DNA of 64,000 bases, from contig OZ020588.1 of assembly GCA_963971535.1 (NCBI GenBank), forward strand, positions 128,005,318 to 128,069,317, given 5' to 3'. A program made the translations under genes and the position numbers. Under the pieces are notes generated by a model, which worked only from the letters and a program-made list of their open reading frames with translations, did not search any database and was not told the origin of the DNA. Numbering within the stretch: the first letter of the stretch is position 1; each line of letters starts with the position of its first letter. The stretch is from Notolepis coatsorum (lineage: Eukaryota; Chordata; Actinopteri; Aulopiformes; Paralepididae). Below, in pieces: positions 55,404 through 64,000 of this stretch.

Positions 55404-56495
55404 AGAGAGAGAGAGCCCTGCCTGCCTCTTCACGTTTCACATTCCAGCAGGAACTTGTCTGCGGGTCTGGTGACAACGTGTTTCGCTGACACAACCGTTT
55501 TTCACCATAGAACCTTGCCGGGCTGTTTAATCATTGATTAGTTTAATGCGTGTCATCTCTTCATGCTTCTTGTGACAACAGTTTTCATAGTCTATGGGGA
55601 GACAGACTGGCTCTTGATGCATAGCTAATAAAACATGAGCTATTTCCATCTACAAACTCTTTACCATTCTGTAATTGCATTTTAGAATACTAAGATAATT
55701 CTTTATTGTCTAGCCAGTGACTCACTGTCTTGTCTTCAGTTGGGTCCACTTTTTACTTTATTTGATTGAACTATTTATCTTACTGTTTGTTTTTCCTATT
55801 CTAAAGTACGCTGTAATCTAGGTTTTAGCTCTATTTTGATCATTTAGTATTTTGTTCAGTATTAACATTAATTTACAAACAATGTCTTTGTATTTGGTTC
55901 ACTTATGGTCAACTTTTCATGCCTGCCAAACCTATTTATCTAAGGTGATTTGGTATGACAGCTCACTTTTAACATAATGGTCCTTTCTTTACATATGTGT
56001 TGCAATGTTTTCTAAGGCCATCTAACTAATCTCTCTGACAAAGCCATTAGTTTTCTCTATATCCTTAAGGTCTAAAAACCGTCTAGTCTAACTATTAGAG
56101 TGGCATTCTACTGTGTAAGGGGGAGATTTCCAAATAGTCTGTGTCACCTTTCTGACCTCTGGGTCTTCGTCAGCAGCTGCCGTGTTGTAACCTGAAGTTC
56201 CTTCCGTAGGGTAAATATGACCTTTTTGATCTCCACGGTTATTCTCAGTTTGTTTTAGTTCTCAACGATAGTTCTCCTTTCGGCCCGTCTTACTATAGTC
56301 CTGAGGGGTCAGTTTTATTGTCTTAAGGTCAGCCATCTGTTTCTGGGGAGTCAACCTGCCTCTTACCCTCTGTAGCCTAGGGTCTCAGAAATAACTTCAC
56401 ATGGTGTATTCTCAATCAGCATTTTGTCTTTCTAATCATTACCTTGTACATTTCAGTTGGCATTTATTCATGTTTTCATTTAGAAATATACGACA
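54621..56495 (-). repeat. 5' LTR of the 10.7-kb element
   Basis: Near-identical direct repeat of 45830-47718 (see there). The GA tract is shorter at 55366-55398. Confidence 0.92.
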
Positions 56496-56499
56496 CTAA

Positions 56500-56933
56500 C
56501 AACAACAGCGCTCTTTTTGAGAGACTAAACTCTCCTCTCTTGGTGGTACATTGTGTTCATGTTGGTTTCGTTTCATCAATAAATGAGGCAGAACACAGTG
56601 AATGTATCATTTTTTTTTATTGCACTTTGTTTGTTTCTCACTGAAAATAAATCTTGCATTCACCCGAGGTCCCGAGGTGATTTAAAGATCTGCTTTGACT
56701 TAGCAGGATGTGTAGTGACGGTTCACCCTTCTGATTGGTTGAAAATGGCCTTCATGTTTGTACATCGCCACCTATTGCGTTGGCATTGTACTACATGTAT
56801 ATTACATCAGTTTAAACCACTGTGTGCACTGAGCGGCTGGGAGCAGCTCGGAGCGGAGGAGAGCTCTCGCTCCGGAGTCGCTCTGACCCATTTTAAAGCC
56901 CACTCCGTGCTCACTTCAAAATCCACCGCTCCG
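56500..56933. other. hAT element sequence between the LTR element and L1
   Basis: Continuation of the second tandem unit, then GAGCGG/CGGAGC-rich subterminal sequence ending in AAAATCCACCGCTCCG (56918-56933), which is the left copy of the L1 target duplication. Confidence 0.8.
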
Positions 56934-57093
56934 GTTTAGCTTTAGAATGGAGTAGGTCGCATGTGACACAGCTGCTCACCCGTTATTTTTTTTTTCGTTT
57001 TAAAAACATATTTATATACCATTAATGCGTTTAAAACTTGACGCATATATCAACTGAGACTATCAACTAACTATATTGACCAAAAGAATCGAG

Positions 57094-58107
57094 ATGTCAC
57101 CAAAGAAAGACCCAAAGAAAGACCCAAAACCAGTCGAAGAGGTCCCGCCGCGGGACCCAGGATTCGTACAGCGGACAGCAGAAAATATTGACTTGACAGA
57201 GGCCGCTTCAAGTTCATCCCCATCAAACACCTCCGCAGATACCGAACATATCATCCGGAAAATGGAGGAAATGGGGAAGACAATAATGAAGGAAATGATC
57301 CACCAATCACAACTGTCGGAGAAGATAATAACTCAAAAAGTAGATGCTATTAAAGAATCTATTGAAGGCAAAATTGATGCGCTGAGAGCGGACGCCGACG
57401 CACAGAATAAACGCACCGAGGCTCTGGAGAAAGTAGTGGAAGCCCACGAAATCAATTTCACTCGCATCTACAAGGAAGTAGAGGCTAACACAGTTAACCT
57501 AACTGCTGAGATGAAGGGGAACTACAATGAAATCAAGACGGAGCTCAGCGAAATAACGTTGGAGCTCACGCGAATCAATAAAGAACAGAAAGCCAAAATA
57601 TTCGAGATGGAATATCAAAAACGCAGGCTGAATATTCGTATTGTCGGTCTGGACGAATCAGTGAGATGTGAAAACCCTGAAGAGTTTGCCACAGAATTAC
57701 AGAAAATCTTGGGAACAGGAATCCTTCCTAAAATACCGGAGGTGGATGAGTGCTTCAGATTGGGTCCCCGCTCCATTGGCAATAACGCTAAGCCCAGAGT
57801 GATATTAGTTATACTGCGCCAAGTCAGAATAAAAGAAATGATTATGCGTGAAACTCGCAGGATGAAAGGCAATCTGAAACACATGGAGGTACCAATACAC
57901 TGCTTTGAAGATCATTGTCGTGAGGTAGTGGAACTGCGTGCCAAGTTCAAGACGGTGATGTCTCAACTATACCTGGGGAAATACAGACCCCTACTAATAT
58001 ACCCTGCAATACTTCGCGTCGTCGACAAACAAGGAGCAAAGGTTCTCCTCAACTCGCCTGAAGATGCAGCCAAATTCCTGTCTGAACAGGAGCAGAATAG
58101 TGTATAA
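57094..58107 (+). CDS. ORF1: L1 ORF1 protein (RNA-binding chaperone type)
   Basis: About 338 residues from the ATG at 57094; an in-frame ATG at 57076 would add six residues. The N-terminus is Lys/Pro-rich (SPKKDPKKDPKP). A long heptad-like coiled coil covers about residues 55-180 (ADTEHIIRKMEEMGKTIMKE, EMKGNYNEIKTELSEITLEL). An RRM-like region begins RRLNIRIVGLDESV (about 183-196), and the C-terminal domain contains ECFRLGPRSIG, PRVILVIL and a FLSEQEQ end. This is the vertebrate L1 ORF1 layout (trimeric coiled coil, RRM, CTD). ORF1p binds L1 RNA in the cytoplasmic ribonucleoprotein. The frame is intact. Confidence 0.9.
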   Translation: MSPKKDPKKDPKPVEEVPPRDPGFVQRTAENIDLTEAASSSSPSNTSADTEHIIRKMEEMGKTIMKEMIHQSQLSEKIITQKVDAIKESIEGKIDALRADADAQNKRTEALEKVVEAHEINFTRIYKEVEANTVNLTAEMKGNYNEIKTELSEITLELTRINKEQKAKIFEMEYQKRRLNIRIVGLDESVRCENPEEFATELQKILGTGILPKIPEVDECFRLGPRSIGNNAKPRVILVILRQVRIKEMIMRETRRMKGNLKHMEVPIHCFEDHCREVVELRAKFKTVMSQLYLGKYRPLLIYPAILRVVDKQGAKVLLNSPEDAAKFLSEQEQNSV

Positions 58108-59175
58108 ATGGCCTTTTAAATCTCAGTTATGCAAGGTCACCATATAGTACAACCTTTAATAACCGAGGATTTGGGACAGAGAGACCTACGTGCTCAGAGT
58201 TTTTGAATGCTTTCCCCGACGTGTATATTATTGCGGACATATTGGATTTAAGATTGGAACACTCCAGAACATACTGGAACATTCAGACAATGTAAAAATG
58301 AAATATTGGAATAATCTAGAACATCGAAGCATTCTTTGATATATGGAGCATTCTGGAATATCAGCAATACGTGGTCATTCATTCTACCAGAAGCCCCTCG
58401 GGGGAATAATCAACAGCTATCTAGATGCAGAACCACACAGCCATCATAGCCGGCCGGCTGAAAGATCACTCTACACAACGATCATCGCCCACCCCGATCG
58501 GGGGAAATGCTGCATATACGTATTTAAAAATTGTTTTTTATTAATGGGAAATAATTTCACTACTTCTCCAATTAATACTTTAGATGTTTAAGCATAGCAA
58601 TGCTCTTTTAATATCTAAGTTAATGTTCTCTTCCTTTTACTTTTTTTTTTTTTTTTCATCCGCTCTCTCTGATTTATTGAGGCTCTCTCTTCAGTTCAAT
58701 ACCTTCATATTATTCATGGGTTACTATAAATTACTATAAATTACAAGTTCATATAAAATGTAAGTGATTAAGGCATGACAATTGAAGCTTATTTTTGGTC
58801 TTTATTTTTAGTTTATCTCATTTAAATTTTTATTTATTTATTTTTTACGGGTAAGTGGCCAAGCCACAGTCGACATTCTACTTATGGTAGAATTTAGAGT
58901 GTTAGATCCTATGGTATACATAGGAATGTTAAGGATAATTGGATCATTCTGGGATATCCGGTGGTGCAAGGGAGAGAGTCATACACAAAGGTTGTGTTCA
59001 TGGAACACAATCCTGTACGACTCTCGGTGGGAGGGAAGGGTAGGGGATTTTTATTTGTATATATGTATGTTTTTAAGCTCGGCTCTCAACGGGACCTCAC
59101 TAGTGGGATGTATATCTATTATTGCCTCGCACTCTAGAAGCATTACCAAAAATTACAATGCAACATGTATAGACT
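58108..59175 (+). other. L1 inter-ORF spacer, 1.07 kb
   Basis: No ORF over 100 codons. Contains a T run at 58640-58657. The length is much greater than in mammalian L1s, where the two ORFs lie close together; it might hold an element-specific signal or a decayed insertion. Confidence 0.6.
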
Positions 59176-59845
59176 ATGGCTAGTTTGAATATAATGATAT
59201 GGAACACCGGGGGAATAAATAACCAACTCAAACGCAAAAGCGTGCTCACACTGATGAAAAAAGAACATGTGGACATTGCTCTGCTAAGCGAAACACACAT
59301 TCTAGGGAAAGACATAGGTAAATTAGCGGACAACATATACCATAATATCAGTCACTCCTCTATTGGTACGAGAACTCGGGGTGTAGCAATAGTCGTTAAA
59401 CGTAAGTTGAATATTGTACTAAAGGGAGTATGGTCTGATGTAGAAGGTCGGATAACTATAGCTAAGATTGAACATAAGAACAGGAAAATAGCGTTGATAG
59501 CGGTATACGCCCCAAATTTGTACGAAGAAGATTTCTTCACTACACTAACCAATGCAATGTTAGACATTCCCGATTACTCATTTATAATAGGAGCGGATTT
59601 TAATGCCATCTGGAACCCAAGGATAGACAAATCTTACCTCGCCTTTTCCAGCGAACAAAAGAATTCATCGAAGGCATTAAAGGATTGGTCAAAGATTACA
59701 GGTGTAAAGGACTTATGGCGGTTACTTAATCCCACGACCCGAAAGTACTCTTGTCGATCTGCGAGACATAAGACACTATCCAGAATAGATTATGTCTTTG
59801 CATCACAGAGACTATTTGATAATTATGAAGTGGAAATGATACCCA
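59176..59845 (+). pseudogene. ORF2: L1 ORF2, endonuclease domain
   Basis: Starts MASLNIMIWNTGGINN. Catalytic motifs in order: the Asn in WNTGG, LLSETHI (Glu, about residue 39), AVYAPN, IIGADFNAIW (Asp/Asn, about 137-146) and SRIDYVFAS (Asp, about 205). The last motif, an Asp-His pair, lies in the next frame at about 59849-59854, so one indel just before it breaks ORF2. The endonuclease would nick target DNA at T-rich sites for target-primed reverse transcription; this copy cannot make it in one chain with RT. Confidence 0.9.
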
Positions 59846-62800
59846 ACAGATCACTGTTATTTACTCCTTAAAGGTACATTTGGTATACTATCCTCCCGAG
59901 CCCCAAGATGGCGATTTAACTCGTTGCTGCTTAACAACAAGGAATTCATTACACAACTCAAAGAAGCTCTTATAGTATTCCAACGGGAGAATGCAAACTC
60001 GGTGCAAGACCCCAGAATAATATGGATGTCGGTAAAGGGAATGATCAAAGACTTCACGGATAGCTTTTCCTCCAAAATGCGCAAGAATCAAAGCACAAAA
60101 CTGGATGAGCTGGAAACGCTTTACTCAACGTTATTTAATTCTCTGAAATACAACAACTCAACTCGACTAGAAAATCAAGTTAACGTACTAAAAATAGAGA
60201 TCAATGACATATACAGACAACAATCGGAAATACAAATACGCAGCACAAGACAACAGCAGTACTCCCATGGTTCCAAACCCAGCCACCTATTAGCCATGCG
60301 ATTAAGAATTAATGCAACATTTGCAGATATAACTACCATTAGAGCACAACAAGTACTTGTAACAGATCCTGTAAAAATAAACGATACATTCAAAGTATTC
60401 TACTCCGATTTATATAAATCAGAAATGACCTTCGATCAAAACAAAATGGACACATTTCTTAATCAAATTATTCTCCCTAAACTTTCAGAGGATGACGCTA
60501 AACAGTTAGAAATACCGATCACACTAGAGGAACTCAAGAAGGCCATAACCGCAATGAAAAGTGGTAAGGCTCCAGGAAGAGACGGTTTCCCATCAGAAAT
60601 GTACCTTTCTTGTTGGGACATAATTGGCCCCTTATTACTAAATATGATCTTATACTCAGTCAAGGAGGGGAACTTCCATAAAATTGACAATATTGCACTC
60701 ATAACAGTCCTCCTTAAAAAAGACAAAGACCCCAACGAGTGCGGTAGTTATAGACCTGTAAGCCTCCTCGGAACAGATATCAAACTGTACTCTAAGGTAT
60801 TAGCCATCAGATTACAAAAGCATATGACGTCTTTAGTTCACCCGGACCAAACTGGCTTCATAGGAGGCCGCCTGATCACTGAGAACATAAGACGTATACT
60901 GCACGTACTTGATGCCGACAAGGAGGACACCATACCTAAGGCGATGCTGTCCCTGGATGCTATGAAGGCCTTTGACAGGCTGGAATGGTCGTATCTGTGG
61001 GCAGTGCTAGAAAGGATGGGGTTAGGAAAAGGATTCATCGATATGATTAAAGTATTATACAAAGACCCATCGGCCATGATTACAACAGGCACAATCATCT
61101 CTGAAATATTTCCGGTATCACGCTCTGCCAGACAGGGTTGTCCTCTTAGTCCCGGACTGTTCAATCTATCATTAGAGCCTTTAGCACAATATATAAGACA
61201 ATCCCAATCCATAGAACCTATCGTAATCAAGGGCACACAACAAAAAATTTGTTTATATGCGGACGATGTAATATTGTTCATGAAAAACCCCAACACCACA
61301 TTGCCTCATCTGCTCAAGTTGATTGAGGACTTTGGTGATTTATCGGGATTTAAGATAAATTGGCCGAAGTCGGCTTTCCTTCCACTTAACACCCCTGCAA
61401 AAAAAGATACAACCCTCCCAGGACAGATACCGATGGTAAAACATTTCAGATGCTTGGGAGTGGAAATATTCCCTACCATAAGACAAACGGTGAAGCACAA
61501 CTACACAAAAATCCAAAACAAAATCAAAGACGACCTTGATAGATGGGCAAAACTTAAGAACACAGTACAAGCACGGATATCAATAGTTAAGATGGATTTA
61601 CTACCTAAAATCAACTTCTTCTGTTCAATGCTACCGTTACCCCCTCCAGAGGGTTACTGGAAAAGATTACACTCCTCCACATACAAATTTATTTGGAATA
61701 ACAAACCACCACGTATAAAAAGATCCACCGCACAGAGAAATAAAGCAGATGGTGGCATGGCATTTCCAGATTTTTTCCTATATTTTAAGGCGTACTCATT
61801 AAGTCCATTGACAACATGGTTTGACTCCCAAGCATTAGCATCTTGGAGAAAAATAGAAGAAAACATAGTAGCCCCACATAGACTGAAGGACATAGCATAC
61901 ACTAAACTACCAATCAAGCACTGTGAACGAAAATTTGGCCCCATAATTACTCATGCGATCCGGATATGGCGTGAATCACAAAAAAAAAATCCTAACCCAC
62001 AAGAATGGCACAATCATACTCCCTTATTCAATAACAATGCTCTCTTAATTGGAAAACGACCTATAAGATTCCCTATATGGGAAGAGCAAGGCATACACTC
62101 ATTAGGGGATGTTTTTAACAAACAGGGTTTTTGTAGTGATAAAGAAATACGCAAAAAATTTAATCTCACCAAGTCCACATGGCTTTTTCACAAACAGTTA
62201 GAGCTATGTTTGAAGTCTCACGGTGTTCCATTAGACAGACCAATTGAACACCACAGATACCACAAATTCTTCTACTCAAGAGAGACATCGAGAGGTTTTG
62301 TTTCAGAATTTTATCATCAATTACTAACGTCCTCGTATGAAACCCTCCAACTTGACTCTGTCTGGAGGAGGGATATACCAGACCTGGAAAATGACTTTGA
62401 TTGGCAAGGAGCCTGGGCAAATGTCCGACTTACATCAAGGAACCCGGATCATCAACAAATCAATCTTAACTATATTCACAGGACATACTTGACTCCTATA
62501 AGACTGTGCCGAATGGGGCTCAAACAAGATTCCAAATGCACCCAATGTACAAATGGGGACGAAGGGACATTTATGCACATGTATTGGGACTGCTCACCAG
62601 TTAAGGCATTCTGGAAAGATGTGACCCAACAAATATCAAAACTCGTATCTTGGAATATACCTGTACACCCCTCGGTATTGCTGTTGAATGATGTTTTTGA
62701 GTTTGCAGTGAATCCACAGCTAAAGAGATTGGTTTTATCGGGTATCACAGTAGCCAAAAAGCTGATCGCATCACGCTGGTTTCAACCGGAAAAAATTTGC

Positions 62801-62932
62801 CGTAAAGTTTGGTTTCTTACATATCTCGATGTAATTTACCATGAAATATCTACAGCAAGAATTCTGGGTCTCAATGAATCCAAAATGTCAATGTGGTTAG
62901 AAGTGGTGGAGAGAATAAAAGCTAGCTTATAA
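59846..62932 (+). pseudogene. ORF2: L1 ORF2, reverse transcriptase and C-terminal region
   Basis: Open for over 1000 codons after the frameshift. RT motifs: MKSGKAPGRDGFPSEMY (near 60556), YRPVSLLGTDIKLYSK, HPDQTGFIGGRLITENI, SLDAMKAFDRLEW (motif A, near 60950), RQGCPLSPGLFN (motif B, near 61132) and CLYADDVILFM (motif C, near 61252). Near 62538 a CTQCTNGDEGTFMHMYWDC segment gives the C-terminal Cys/His knuckle. All catalytic Asp residues are present. Only the frameshift near 59845 separates it from an intact endonuclease-RT chain. Confidence 0.9.
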
Positions 62933-63216
62933 TGGTAGTGTCTGGTTAGGTGCGAGGGATAGTGGAGGTACTTCTCAAGGTGGGGTCCGGGAGGGGGGGG
63001 TTCGAGCTGAGCATATGTGTGTAGGGTTTTTTTTTTTAGATAACAGGTATTATGGGTATATCTTATATAAAACAACTAACCAAAAGGTGATCTCATTGGA
63101 TGTGCCCTGACAATTAATGCTTGTATATCTTATCGTGTGTTGTCATGTTTGTTTATATGTTTGTTTAAAAAAGAATAAAAAAATAAAATACAAAAAAAAA
63201 AAAATCCACCGCTCCG

Positions 63217-64000
63217 CTCGCACTCCACTCCACTCACATGCTCTGATTGCTATGTCCCCCCATTACAATCACGCAAGCTGTCTAACGCCTGTCCCGTCTC
63301 CCTGTCTCCCTGTCTCCCTGTCTCCCTGTGAGTTGCTGTCCCGGAGTGATGACCGGAGTGTCGGACGTCCCGTGATGAAGACCGGGAGGATGCAACCCTC
63401 TCTGCGCCGCCCCCTGTCTCCCTGTCTCCAGATGTCTCGGAGTGATGACCGGAGTGTTGAACGTCCCATGATTAAGACGGGGAGGATGCGACCCTCTTTG
63501 CGCCGCCCCTGTGCCTCAAATAGATCCGCTATCAGCTCTATCTTTAATCTTTCAAAATGTTCAGTTGCTATCGCTATCAGCTCTATCTTAAATTTTTCAA
63601 AATGTTCAGTTGCTATTGCATGCACTCATCTGTGTTTCACTACACACATGAGTGCATGCTTACCAACTGCCCATCTGCAACACTACTATCACCGACATCT
63701 AAGAAGGGAGATCCCCCCTTGAATGGCCCTTCTAAGGTTTCTCTCCTCCACATTGCCTGTGGTGCATTTTTTCCTATTGCTAGGTTTTAGTGAGTTTTTC
63801 CTTACCTTCGCGTGGGGTATGTCTGCGAGTTTTGCATTCATTTATTTTGCATTTATTTTAAATTTGTTGGACCGTCCTTATGGTGTTCTTGTTTTGTTCT
63901 TGACTTATTGTGATGTTTCTTCTTGACTTGTTTAAAGAAGACGTGTCCGGCCCATGGGGACATTAACGTGTGTTGTTGGGCCTTACAAATACATTTGATT
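63217..64000 (+). mobile_element. hAT right end, then CR1/Rex1-like LINE 3' UTR, second copy, right part
   Basis: Positions 63217-63245 complete the hAT terminus. From 63246 the LINE 3' UTR resumes (ATTGCTATGTCC, as at 37820), with two tandem units of about 93 bases (63330-63515; the first copy has three), the CACACATGAGTGCATGCT stretch and GGGGACATTAACGTGTGTTG, up to ACATTTGATT at the window edge, where the (ATTTG)n tail begins. Confidence 0.8.

Larger units (their letters stand above)
45830..56495 (-). mobile_element. 10.7-kb LTR element with Gag-like ORF and no pol
   Basis: Two direct repeats, 45830-47718 (1889 bases) and 54621-56495 (1875 bases), flank 6.9 kb. I see one substitution (about 46700 versus 55478) and a 14-base difference in a GA tract between them. 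Ends are TG...CA, target duplication CTAA. A purine-rich tract beside the left LTR, an AATAAA near the LTR's minus-strand end and the only convincing ORF all indicate minus orientation. The interior has a two-zinc-knuckle Gag-like ORF but no protease, RT or integrase, so it must be mobilised in trans or be a deletion derivative. I do not recognise the family. Confidence 0.85.
56934..63200 (+). mobile_element. Nearly complete L1 LINE with 16-base target duplication
   Basis: A 6.3-kb plus-strand L1: short 5' UTR of about 140 bases, ORF1, a 1.07-kb spacer, ORF2 with one frameshift, a 3' UTR, and an A-rich tail (63170-63204). AAAATCCACCGCTCCG at 56918-56933 and 63201-63216 is an exact target duplication (its A's overlap the tail). 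It lies in the hAT element, close to the right terminus. Apart from the ORF2 frameshift both ORFs are open. Confidence 0.9.
45202..63245. mobile_element. hAT-type element swollen to 18 kb by nested insertions
   Basis: The left end CAGAGCATGTGAGCGG (45202) and right end CCACTCACATGCTCTG (63245) share a 13-base inverted repeat CAGAGCATGTGAG, with GAGCGG-type subterminal repeats on both sides. ATTGCTAT flanks both ends (45194-45201, 63246-63253), an exact 8-base duplication. The paralog at 37820 has it once. Own sequence is only about 1.1 kb: 45202-45829, 56500-56933 and 63217-63245. The rest is an LTR element and an L1. No transposase. Confidence 0.85.

Overview
The window looks like a repeat-dense stretch of a ray-finned (teleost) fish nuclear genome. 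The evidence is the mix of mobile families (L2, L1, RTE, CR1/Rex1-like and restriction-like-endonuclease LINEs; Gypsy elements with integrase ahead of reverse transcriptase; a retroviral remnant; many hAT-type non-autonomous elements; tRNA-derived SINEs) together with long CA, GA, TA and GAT microsatellites. I found no host protein-coding gene, rRNA, functional tRNA gene or CRISPR array that I can support. Almost every long open reading frame belongs to a mobile element.

Layout. 0-5.2 kb: LTR end fragment, foldback element, duplicated blocks, a 3' L2 fragment holding a hAT fragment, and two strong hairpins. 5.8-10.5 kb: a minus-strand RTE-type LINE split by a retrovirus remnant (integrase tail plus env). 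11.2-14.8 kb: a hAT-like element with other repeats inside. 14.8-26.4 kb: two SINEs, then a three-layer nest in which a minus-strand LINE is split by a plus-strand L2, itself split by a minus-strand Gypsy element. 27.4-32.4 kb: a plus-strand Gypsy remnant holding a 0.9-kb palindrome, a solo LTR and a hAT element. 32.4-39.3 kb: a foldback element with a hAT element in one arm, then a minus-strand Gypsy remnant split by a CR1/Rex1-like LINE that contains a TTAA-flanked element. 39.3-44.8 kb: mostly microsatellites and one SINE, the least repeat-derived part. 44.9-64 kb: a second copy of the same LINE 3' region, split by a hAT element that itself holds a 10.7-kb LTR element with a Gag-like ORF but no pol, and a nearly complete L1.

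The order of events can be read from target-site duplications, from host reading frames that resume across inserts, and from one unoccupied paralogous site inside the window. The youngest large insertion appears to be the 10.7-kb LTR element: I see one substitution and one microsatellite length change between its two 1.88-kb LTRs. The best candidate for something undescribed is that element. Also notable are an unbroken env frame in a retrovirus remnant that has lost gag and most of pol, and an in-frame expansion of a pol segment in the Gypsy copy at 29 kb. All family names come from recognising motifs by eye, not from a database search.
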